Below are positions 30,119 to 35,754 of a stretch of DNA of 35,754 bases, piece by piece. The notes below the pieces were generated by a model. That model had not been told where the DNA came from. It did not search any database and saw only the letters and a list, made by a program, of their open reading frames with translations. The translations under genes and the position numbers were made by a program. Positions within the stretch are counted from its first letter, which is position 1. Each line of letters begins with the position of its first letter. Origin of the DNA: Myxococcota bacterium (GTDB lineage Bacteria > Myxococcota_A > UBA9160 > JAFDET01); the NCBI GenBank assembly GCA_028278065.1, contig JANQFA010000084.1, positions 1-35,754 of the forward strand. The letters are read 5' to 3'.

Positions 30119-31555
30119 TCAGCGGGAATCGTCCAGCCCGAAGCGTCGCAGCTTGGAGTAGAGGCCCTGGCGGCTCAGCCCCAGCATCTCGGCAGCCGAG
30201 GCGCGGTTGTCGTCGGTGATCTCGAGGGCCGCTTCGATGCAGAGGCGCTCGATCACGTTGGTGGACTGCCGCACGATATCTCGCAGCGGCATTCGTCCGA
30301 CCAGGCCCGTGAGCTGGTCCGCCGAGCTGGGCAGACCCTTGCCGGCCTCTGCCTCACTGCGCAGGCGGCGCGCCACGGAGCGCACCGAGAAGCCGTAGCT
30401 CGCGTCATCGCCATGCGGTGTCGCGACGGCCGAGACCTCGACGTCCTCCTCGTTCCCGAAGCGGTCGCGCATCACCGTTGCGAAGTTGCGCACCATCCCG
30501 TGGTTGCGGAGGGTCGACACCAGGACGTTCAGGTCGCGCAGCGAGCGACCCAGGTACTCGGAGATCTCGCGGTCCGCGAGCTGTTGCTCGCTCGCCGCCT
30601 GCGTCATCTCGATGAAGGCGGGGTTGGCGGCGCGGATGCGCAGATCGCTTCCGGTGACCACCAGACCGTCGGGAAGCTGCTCGAGCATGGGCAGAAGGGG
30701 AGACTCCGGCCGTCTGCTCGGCGCCGTGCCGGACTCGGCTAACTCGAACCGGACGATCACGCGCGCGTCCTCGCCGCCGCGGTAGACCGACGCCCAGACC
30801 CGGCACGCGGCTCCGCTGCGCAGCTCCAGCGCCACGGCGTCCGCGTGCCCCAGCGAGAGGGACGCGGCGACGGCCTGCTCCGCGGCGGCCCGTGCGTGGG
30901 GCGCGAACAGGTCGCCGAAGGCGCGCCCGATCGCACTGTCGTCGGGCTCCTCGCTGTCGGGCGGGGCCAGCAGCGCGACGGCCGCCGGGTTCATCTCCGC
31001 CACCGTCGACGTCGCCGCGGCGAGGATCAAGACGGGCTCGGAGACCGACTGGAAGAGCAGCGTGTAGCGCGACTCGGCCTCGCGCAGGCGCGCGTAGTCT
31101 CGCTCCAGGCTCTGATGGGCCTCCACCAGACGCTGCTGGAGCCGCGCCAGGGAGCGCAGGTCTCGGCCCAGCGCGACGACGCGGTCGTCGTGCCCGGTGC
31201 GCACGGCCGTGTAGCGGATGGGAACGTCGAGGCCCCCGGCGGAGGGATGGTTCACCTGGCGCCAGTGCGCGACGCTCGAAGGCTCCACCTGCAGCAGGTA
31301 CTCGATCTTGGGCCGGCTCTCGATCGTCACGGTGTCGATCCACTCGCGGCCCCGCCAGGAGTGGCCGTACCCCTCGCGACTCAGATCATCGTTGCCGAAG
31401 GCCACGTCACGGATGACTCCCTGCTCGACGATCAGGGCCACGTCCGCGGCGGAAGCGATCACCCGCCCCGTGGTAGCGGGGTCCAGGTCCGCAAGGAACC
31501 GAGCGGGGCTCTCGAACCAGACCTGCCGGCCTTCGGTGGTGACCGTAGCGTCCAT
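30119..31555 (-). CDS. ppsR2: PpsR/CrtJ photosynthesis repressor, copy 2 (with DNA-binding-domain cysteine)
   Basis: Fis-type repressor that acts on TGT-N12-ACA operators. The 478 residues have an N-terminal region with a PAS-like fold (about 30-145), the linker helix with EAHQSLERDYARLREAESRY, two PAS domains (about 165-275 and 295-400) and the C-terminal helix-turn-helix RASAAEMLGLSRQGLYSKLRRFGL. Cys439 (ERLCIEAALEITDDNR) sits 40 residues from the end, at the same distance as Cys424 in the 464-residue R. sphaeroides PpsR, the residue known for redox control. The ATG at 31555 is preferred; a TTG at 31567 would add four residues. It follows aerR by 33 bp, the classical aerR/ppaA-ppsR arrangement. 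Copy numbering here is local to this window. Confidence 0.95.
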   Translation of the reverse strand: MDATVTTEGRQVWFESPARFLADLDPATTGRVIASAADVALIVEQGVIRDVAFGNDDLSREGYGHSWRGREWIDTVTIESRPKIEYLLQVEPSSVAHWRQVNHPSAGGLDVPIRYTAVRTGHDDRVVALGRDLRSLARLQQRLVEAHQSLERDYARLREAESRYTLLFQSVSEPVLILAAATSTVAEMNPAAVALLAPPDSEEPDDSAIGRAFGDLFAPHARAAAEQAVAASLSLGHADAVALELRSGAACRVWASVYRGGEDARVIVRFELAESGTAPSRRPESPLLPMLEQLPDGLVVTGSDLRIRAANPAFIEMTQAASEQQLADREISEYLGRSLRDLNVLVSTLRNHGMVRNFATVMRDRFGNEEDVEVSAVATPHGDDASYGFSVRSVARRLRSEAEAGKGLPSSADQLTGLVGRMPLRDIVRQSTNVIERLCIEAALEITDDNRASAAEMLGLSRQGLYSKLRRFGLDDSR

Positions 31556-31588
31556 TTCCTGAGGCAAGCCCCACCCCGTGTCGTGCCC

Positions 31589-32500
31589 TCAGCAGGGCGT
31601 TGCGGGACGAGCCAGCAACTCCTTTCCAACCGCCGGGGCCGTCTGGGCATCCGTCGCCACGCCGTCGGCGCCCACCTGTCCGACGAGGGTCGGCTCCACC
31701 ACGAACAGGCGGCCGCCGACCAGGATCAGCAGCTCCCTGTTGCGTGATGCCTTGCGGAAGGTCTCGATCTCGCTCGCTACCTCGTCGCGGGACACCGAGC
31801 AGGCGGCGGAGAGGCCGAGCACGTCGAAGGCGGCCCTCGAGAGGATCGCTGCGATCTGTCCGCGTCCCGCGCCCGGCTCGCTCCACACGCGCCAGCCGGC
31901 ACGGCGGAAGAACTCGGCGACCATGACCACGCCCAGCACGTGCTGGTCGGCGCAGGCCGTCGCGAGCAGGATGCGCGGGCCCTCGGCGAAGCCCCGTTCG
32001 GTCGGTCGGTTCACGACGCTGTGCACGCGGAGCAACTCGTGCAGCCGGCAGAGGCCGATGGTCACGTCGGAGAAGTCGCAGGTGTCTTCCTCCCAGAACT
32101 CCCCCAGGCGCCGCGCCGCGTCCGTGAGAAGCTCGAGGAAGATCCGCTCGAGTGGCACGCCGCGAGCGAGCATTGCGTCGACGAAGGCGCAGGCTGCTGC
32201 GGAGGACTCGTGCATGACGACTTCGAGGAACCGTGCGTGGTCGGCGTCGCTGATCTCCGCGCCGCCGGCCGCCGGCTCGACGAGCGTCTCCTGCTCTCGG
32301 GTCAAGAGCATGAGCCGCGGGATGATCTCACCCTCGATCGTACGCAGCAGCGTGGCAGTGGCCTCTGCGGAGACGGGTTCGCCGTGGTCGCGCGCGTAGA
32401 GCGCCCGCAGCTTGTCCCCGAGGTAGAGGAAGGCCGCGACGGCCTTCTCCCGCGCGTGGCTCTCGCCGTGCTCTCCGATCGCCTGGGTCAACTCTCTCAC
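31589..32500 (-). CDS. aerR: AerR/PpaA B12-binding antirepressor
   Basis: Cobalamin-binding partner of PpsR/CrtJ that converts light and B12 status into changes in repressor activity. From the GTG at 32500 the product has 303 residues: a helical domain (about 85-165, with MHESSAAACAFVDAMLARG and LGEFWEEDTCDFSDVTIGLCRLHELL) and a C-terminal B12-binding Rossmann domain carrying DQHVLG at 185-190, which fits the DxHxxG cobalamin motif with His187 as ligand. The start has GGAGAGG 7 bp upstream. A second in-frame GTG at 32581 with GGAG 4 bp upstream would add 27 basic residues; long and short AerR forms are known in Rhodobacter capsulatus. A TTG at 32689 is unlikely because it lies in promoter-like DNA. 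Confidence 0.92.
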   Translation of the reverse strand: MRELTQAIGEHGESHAREKAVAAFLYLGDKLRALYARDHGEPVSAEATATLLRTIEGEIIPRLMLLTREQETLVEPAAGGAEISDADHARFLEVVMHESSAAACAFVDAMLARGVPLERIFLELLTDAARRLGEFWEEDTCDFSDVTIGLCRLHELLRVHSVVNRPTERGFAEGPRILLATACADQHVLGVVMVAEFFRRAGWRVWSEPGAGRGQIAAILSRAAFDVLGLSAACSVSRDEVASEIETFRKASRNRELLILVGGRLFVVEPTLVGQVGADGVATDAQTAPAVGKELLARPATPC

Positions 32501-32659
32501 GGGCCCGCCTCTCCACTTGGAGCGGTCTCTCCGCTTGGTCGCCTCCGGCTCCCGTCGAAGAGGCCGCGCTTCTGTTGGCACCTCACTCCGGGGCGCTTCC
32601 CTCCGTGGCCTGAATAACGGGTCGCCGAGGAGAGTAGGCGGCGGCGTGACGGTGCGGAC

Positions 32660-32689
32660 ATTCTTCCGAACCGTCGAGGGGGGTGTCAA
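32660..32689 (-). promoter_or_regulatory. Candidate sigma-70 promoter of aerR-ppsR2
   Basis: On the minus strand TTGACA (32689-32684) is followed after 18 bp by AAGAAT (32665-32660). The -35 box is perfect and the -10 matches TATAAT at four of six positions. A second TTGACA lies 13 bp upstream (32702-32697). The -35 overlaps the first TGTCA repeat, so a bound PpsR would block it. Confidence 0.35.
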
Positions 32690-32721
32690 TTGAATTTGTC
32701 AACTGTCACGCCCGCCTGTCA
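32684..32721. repeat. Four TGTCA direct repeats
   Basis: TGTCA occurs at 32684, 32697, 32704 and 32717, with steps of 13, 7 and 13 bp, so members 1 and 3, and 2 and 4, are each 20 bp apart, close to two helix turns. Each TGT is a half-site of the PpsR consensus. Two pairs (32684-32701 and 32704-32721) read TGT-N12-TCA, one base off TGT-N12-ACA. Confidence 0.7.
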
Positions 32722-32734
32722 CTTTGGCGACACA
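32717..32734. promoter_or_regulatory. PpsR/CrtJ operator (perfect TGT-N12-ACA)
   Basis: The sequence TGTCACTTTGGCGACACA matches the established PpsR/CrtJ consensus TGT-N12-ACA exactly. It lies upstream of the candidate aerR promoter and next to two imperfect copies, a spacing that would suit cooperative binding. This suggests autoregulation of the aerR-ppsR2 unit, which is inference. Confidence 0.6.
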
Positions 32735-32835
32735 ACTCAAACGGCGTTCTACGACGGTCGCGCGATTTGCGACCCAAACGTGCCGAGTCGAGCCCACCGA
32801 GCGCGCGAGCGATGCGGCGTCGATGGGAAATCGCC

Positions 32836-34086
32836 TCATGTGCCGGTCCTCGTCGCCTCGAACAGGACGCCCAGGGCGCCGGCCGCATCCTCGAGGGGCT
32901 CGCCGCGCTCCGATGCCGCCCGCAGGGCAGTCATCGGTCGTGCCATCACGCGCGCCACGATGCGGTCCGCCGTGCGGCGCGCGCCCGCCGACTCGCCCGC
33001 CAGGTGCGAGACCTCCCGCATGCAGATGTCCGAGAGCACCTCGTGCAGCGGGACCAGAGCCCGGCGCGCGTCGCGCAGCTCGAGCCAGCGGCTGAACTCC
33101 AGGATCGCCTCGTCGACGAGGGTCTCTGCGGCGGGGATCGCCTCCAGGCGGGACTTCTCCACTGCGGCCGCGGTGGGGTGGAGGCTGTCCAGGTCGACGA
33201 GGGAGACGCCCTGGAGCTTCCCCACGGCCGTCTCGACGTTGCGCGGGACCGAGACGTCGACGACGAGCGTCGTGGGAGGGCTCGCGCCCCGCGCGCGTGC
33301 CATGAACTCGCGCGTGAGGACCGGCTGGGGTGCTCCCGTTGCGACGATCACGACCGCCGCACGCGCCAGTGTCGCCGGCAGGATGTCGAATCCGCCGGCG
33401 TGCACGCCCCCGAGCTCCGCCGCGAGCTTCTCGGCCCGTTCGACCGTGCGGTTCACGACCGTGAGATCTCGTGCCCCGAGCGCGACGAGGGCGCGCGCCG
33501 CATGGGTGCCGCTCTTTCCGCAGCCCACCACCACGCACGGCTGTTCCGCGAGCCGACCCCAATGGGCGGCTGCGCAACGAGCGGCCTCCGAGCCGACGCT
33601 GCTGCGCGAGGCCATCAGGCGCGTCTCCCGCTTCACCTGCTTCCCGACGCGAAAAGCGGTCTCGAAGAGGCGGTGCAGATTCGAGCCCACCGCCTGGGCC
33701 GCGAGGGCGTCGCGGAACGCGCGCCGCAGCTGGCCGAGGATGTGGATGTCCCCGAGAATCTGCGACTCCAGACCGGCAGCGACCCGGAACAGGTGTGCCG
33801 GCACCTCGGTGTCGCGGCGCAGCGTAGCGCTGGATCGGAGCGCTTCGGCGTCGCTCCCGTCGCCGCCGACCCAGGCCCGGCTGATTCCGCGTGCGGCGTC
33901 TGCTCCGCCATCCGGCCACCAGCAGTAGGCTTCCACGCGATTGCACGTGCGCGCGATCACGGCCTCTCGCACCCCGCGTCGGGCCAGCGCGTCGAACACC
34001 CGCGGGACGTCGTCGTCCTCCAGGTGGAAGCGCTCCCTGACCTCCAGACGCGCCCTGCGGAAGTCGAGGCCCAATGAGACCAGCAT
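32836..34086 (-). CDS. hemA: Glutamyl-tRNA reductase
   Basis: First enzyme of the C5 pathway: reduces glutamyl-tRNA with NADPH to glutamate-1-semialdehyde, the precursor of 5-aminolevulinate. The 416 residues contain the catalytic cysteine in ARTCNRVEAY (Cys48), the segment GLESQILGDIHILGQLRRAF (about 105-124), SVGSEAARCA, and the NADPH-binding VVVGCGKSGTHAARAL, a variant of the usual GAGEM pattern. A C-terminal dimerisation helix follows. Its ATG at 34086 is 3 bp after the crtE stop. A dedicated copy in the photosynthesis cluster would raise tetrapyrrole flux under control of the bchP-crtE unit. It is not ALA synthase, which is also called hemA in alphaproteobacteria. Whether another copy exists in the genome cannot be seen here. 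Confidence 0.96.
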   Translation of the reverse strand: MLVSLGLDFRRARLEVRERFHLEDDDVPRVFDALARRGVREAVIARTCNRVEAYCWWPDGGADAARGISRAWVGGDGSDAEALRSSATLRRDTEVPAHLFRVAAGLESQILGDIHILGQLRRAFRDALAAQAVGSNLHRLFETAFRVGKQVKRETRLMASRSSVGSEAARCAAAHWGRLAEQPCVVVGCGKSGTHAARALVALGARDLTVVNRTVERAEKLAAELGGVHAGGFDILPATLARAAVVIVATGAPQPVLTREFMARARGASPPTTLVVDVSVPRNVETAVGKLQGVSLVDLDSLHPTAAAVEKSRLEAIPAAETLVDEAILEFSRWLELRDARRALVPLHEVLSDICMREVSHLAGESAGARRTADRIVARVMARPMTALRAASERGEPLEDAAGALGVLFEATRTGT

Positions 34087-34089
34087 GTC

Positions 34090-34980
34090 CTAGAACTCCC
34101 CCTTCGGTACGTCGGGCACCACGCGCACCGCGAGGCCCGCCAGGATGTCCCGGCCCTCGTCGCCCAGACCCGGCACCCGGGAAAGGCGTCGCAGTGTCAT
34201 CCGCATGATTCGCGCGCTCCGCGACAGCGGACGCCAGTCGCCTGCCGCGCGGCCGAGCCGGAGATCCTCCGCCCGGTCGTCGGCGTCGTCGCGGAGCTGG
34301 TAGGCCCAGCCGAGACCGCGGCCGACGGCGGCGAGGCCAGCACACGTGGCCTCGCTGGCGCCCGCGCTGCGCGCCCCGGCCGACAGCGCCAGGGCCGGCA
34401 GGGCGGAGCTCTTGGTCCGGTGGAGCCGCCGCTTCGCGCCACGCAAGGCGGTCGAGGCGCTCACGTCCATGGCCTGTCCCCCCGCCATTCCGGCCAGCCC
34501 CACGGTGCTCCCCCACTCGGCGGCCAGGGTGCCGCCGTAGCCGGGCTGCCTTCCCAGGAGCTCGACCGCGCGGGAGAGCAGCCCCACCGAGAGCAGGATC
34601 GCGCCTGCGGAGCCCACCAGGCGGTGGGTCGCCAGGTCGCCCCGGCGCGTAGCCGCGTCGTCCATGCACGGAAGGTCGTCCAGCACCAGGGACGCGGTGT
34701 GGGTGAGCTCGACCGCCACCGCCGCGTCGAGTGCCCCGTCCGCCGGGCCGCCGCAGGTCTCGGCGGCCGCCAGGGTCAGGAGCGGTCGCCATCGACCTCC
34801 GCCGCGTCCGTCGGTTCCCACCGCGCGGCCGAGCACCTCGCCGAGGGCCGATAGCCCCGAGCCCAGGTCCTCGCACTCGGAGGCCAAGCGAGCCTCGAGT
34901 CGGGAGCGGTTCCGGTCGAGGAAATGGTCCAGGGGACTGCCGGCTACCGCCGGCGCCTCGACGAATGCCATGGCGCTCAT
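34090..34980 (-). CDS. crtE: Geranylgeranyl diphosphate synthase
   Basis: Trans-prenyltransferase making GGPP, the C20 precursor for carotenoids and the bacteriochlorophyll tail. The 296 residues have the first aspartate-rich motif VLDDLPCMDD (Asp101, Asp102 and Asp107, Asp108), the GGRWRPLL substrate segment (about 61-68; Lys of the usual GGK is replaced), and the second aspartate-rich motif YQLRDDADDRAED. The start ATG at 34980 overlaps the bchP stop by 4 bp (ATGA). Placement directly after bchP, whose product reduces the GG tail, supports GGPP rather than farnesyl diphosphate, but chain length cannot be proved from sequence. The divergent-looking C-terminus, with several Arg-rich segments, is otherwise unremarkable. 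Confidence 0.88.
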   Translation of the reverse strand: MSAMAFVEAPAVAGSPLDHFLDRNRSRLEARLASECEDLGSGLSALGEVLGRAVGTDGRGGGRWRPLLTLAAAETCGGPADGALDAAVAVELTHTASLVLDDLPCMDDAATRRGDLATHRLVGSAGAILLSVGLLSRAVELLGRQPGYGGTLAAEWGSTVGLAGMAGGQAMDVSASTALRGAKRRLHRTKSSALPALALSAGARSAGASEATCAGLAAVGRGLGWAYQLRDDADDRAEDLRLGRAAGDWRPLSRSARIMRMTLRRLSRVPGLGDEGRDILAGLAVRVVPDVPKGEF

Positions 34981-35754
34981 GTTCCCACCAACCCGGTCAG
35001 ATGACCGATGTTCTTGAAGAAGATGCGTGCATGAGCCATCGGCTTGGCCCGCACGAGCTTCTTGTGCATGTAACCTTCGAATGTCAGCTGCTGGACGTCC
35101 CGGTCCCCGCAGATGGCCACGAACCGCTCGCGCCGCGCGTCGTTCGCGTACCAGAAACGTTGCATCACCTTCAGCGCGAAGAAGACCTGCCCGTGCTCGC
35201 GGAAGAAGCGCCTGCGCGCGCGGCGGAGGGCGCGGGCACGTCCCGTTGCGAGGACCTCGTCGACCGCCTGGGCCGCCAGGCGTCCGCCGGTCATGGCGTA
35301 GAAGATCCCCTCTCCCGAGGAGGGGGCGACCACGCCAGCGGCATCGCCTGCGAGGATGACGTCGCGTCCGTTGTCCCAGCGCTTGAGCGGCGTGAGCGGG
35401 ATCGGCGCGCCTTCCTTGCGCAAGGTCTCCGCGTCGTCGAGCCCCGTGCGAGCGCGCAGCTGCCCGACCGCCTCGCGGAGGCCGAAGCCCTTGTGGTAGC
35501 TGCCCGTCCCCACGCTCGTCGTCTCCCCATGCGGGAAGATCCACGCGTAGAAGTCCGGGCTGAGGCGCCCGTCGTAGTACACGTCGGCGCGTCGGGCGCC
35601 GAATGCTCCGCCCGTCGGGGCGTCGGGCGAGCGGATGATCTCGTGATACGCGAACACCACACGGTCGCGCGAGCTGCCCCGCACGATCTCCTGCTCGGCC
35701 ACCTTGGAGAGCGCTCCGTCGGCTCCGATGACGAGGCGCGTGCGCAGCACCTCT
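34977..35754 (-). CDS. bchP: Geranylgeranyl reductase BchP, C-terminal part (5' truncated at window end)
   Basis: Flavoprotein that reduces three double bonds of the geranylgeranyl tail to phytyl, on bacteriochlorophyllide ester or GGPP. The last 258 residues are present and the frame runs off the right edge. Visible are LVIGADGALSKVAEQ (second GD-containing FAD motif region), YYDGRLSPDFYAWIFPHG, GAPIPLTPLKRWDNGRDVILAGDAAGVVAPSSGEGIFYAM (the conserved FAD-binding GD motif) and a C-terminal amphipathic part ending in IGHLTGLVGT. These are characteristic of BchP/ChlP. It begins the bchP-crtE-hemA run; the N-terminal FAD motif is off the window. Confidence 0.94.
   Translation of the reverse strand, partial: EVLRTRLVIGADGALSKVAEQEIVRGSSRDRVVFAYHEIIRSPDAPTGGAFGARRADVYYDGRLSPDFYAWIFPHGETTSVGTGSYHKGFGLREAVGQLRARTGLDDAETLRKEGAPIPLTPLKRWDNGRDVILAGDAAGVVAPSSGEGIFYAMTGGRLAAQAVDEVLATGRARALRRARRRFFREHGQVFFALKVMQRFWYANDARRERFVAICGDRDVQQLTFEGYMHKKLVRAKPMAHARIFFKNIGHLTGLVGT

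Larger units (their letters stand above)
32501..32835 (-). promoter_or_regulatory. Regulatory gap between hemA and aerR
   Basis: This 335-bp interval is the only stretch longer than 300 bp without a firmly called gene. It contains the possible longer start of aerR (32581), a candidate promoter (32660-32689), a cluster of TGTCA repeats (32684-32721) and a TGT-N12-ACA palindrome (32717-32734). Its local base use is more AT-rich than the surroundings around 32684-32740. I see no clear terminator for hemA and no RNA gene. Confidence 0.7.

Noticed and set aside
28196..30742. An 848-codon plus-strand frame opposite tspO, pucC-like and ppsR2
   Set aside because: Rich in His, Gln, Arg and Asp repeats typical of GC shadow translation; three clear genes lie on the other strand.
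32501..32689. AerR starting at TTG 32689 (366 residues)
   Set aside because: This TTG is part of the TTGACA promoter-like box, and the added N-terminus is longer than in known AerR proteins.
32699..32839. A 46-codon minus-strand ORF starting at an ATG overlapping the hemA stop
   Set aside because: It runs through the TGTCA repeats and PpsR operator, has no recognisable features and no good ribosome site; coupling to hemA is possible but the region looks regulatory.

Overview
This window is a large part of a photosynthesis gene cluster (PGC) of the purple-bacterial type, with a type II (quinone) reaction centre and bacteriochlorophyll. The DNA is GC-rich (about 70% by eye) and almost fully coding. 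It carries bacteriochlorophyll genes (bchN, B, H, L, M, I, D, O, P and the aerobic cyclase acsF), the reaction-centre H subunit and its assembly genes (puhA, puhB, puhC, lhaA), isoprenoid and tetrapyrrole supply genes (dxs, a GGPP synthase, glutamyl-tRNA reductase) and a dense regulatory set (two ppsR/crtJ paralogues, aerR/ppaA, a bacteriophytochrome, heme oxygenase, tspO). The organism is an aerobic or semi-aerobic phototroph: it has the O2-dependent cyclase AcsF and the dark-operative reductase BchNBL. A glutamyl-tRNA reductase inside the PGC means C5-pathway tetrapyrrole synthesis, which argues against a typical alphaproteobacterium. A beta- or gammaproteobacterium, a gemmatimonadote or a phototrophic myxococcote would all fit; the sequence alone does not decide.

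Plus-strand arm (1-17385): bchN(partial)-bchB-bchH-bchL-bchM-lhaA-puhA-puhB-puhC-acsF-dxs-ppsR1-bphP. Genes are tightly packed, many with 1-4 bp start/stop overlaps, so this is probably one long operon whose promoter lies left of the window. It follows the widely conserved bchFNBHLM-lhaA-puhABC-acsF order; no puhE is present between puhC and acsF.

Minus-strand arm (35754 down to 17382): bchP(partial)-crtE-hemA, a 335-bp regulatory gap, then aerR-ppsR2-pucC-like-tspO-small membrane ORF-bchI-bchD-bchO-citE-like lyase-(short ORF)-tolC-pyc-heme oxygenase. The two arms converge on a single CTAG at 17382-17385 that supplies both stop codons.

Regulation: ppsR1 sits directly before a bacteriophytochrome that ends in a PAS plus a short helical output and no kinase, the architecture known to bind PpsR directly. 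Heme oxygenase, which makes its biliverdin chromophore, is the next gene on the opposite strand. The second pair, aerR-ppsR2, couples a B12-binding antirepressor to a PpsR that keeps the cysteine in the DNA-binding domain; PpsR1 has tyrosine there. The gap before aerR has a perfect TGT-N12-ACA PpsR site inside an array of four TGTCA repeats. The window therefore looks like a light/redox/B12-controlled switch built from two PpsR branches.

The least expected part is the citE-like/tolC/pyruvate carboxylase block, which is not standard PGC content and may link the photosynthetic operon to carbon metabolism and export. Genes not seen here, which must lie outside if present: bchF, bchG, bchC/X/Y/Z, pufLM/BA and carotenoid genes downstream of GGPP.
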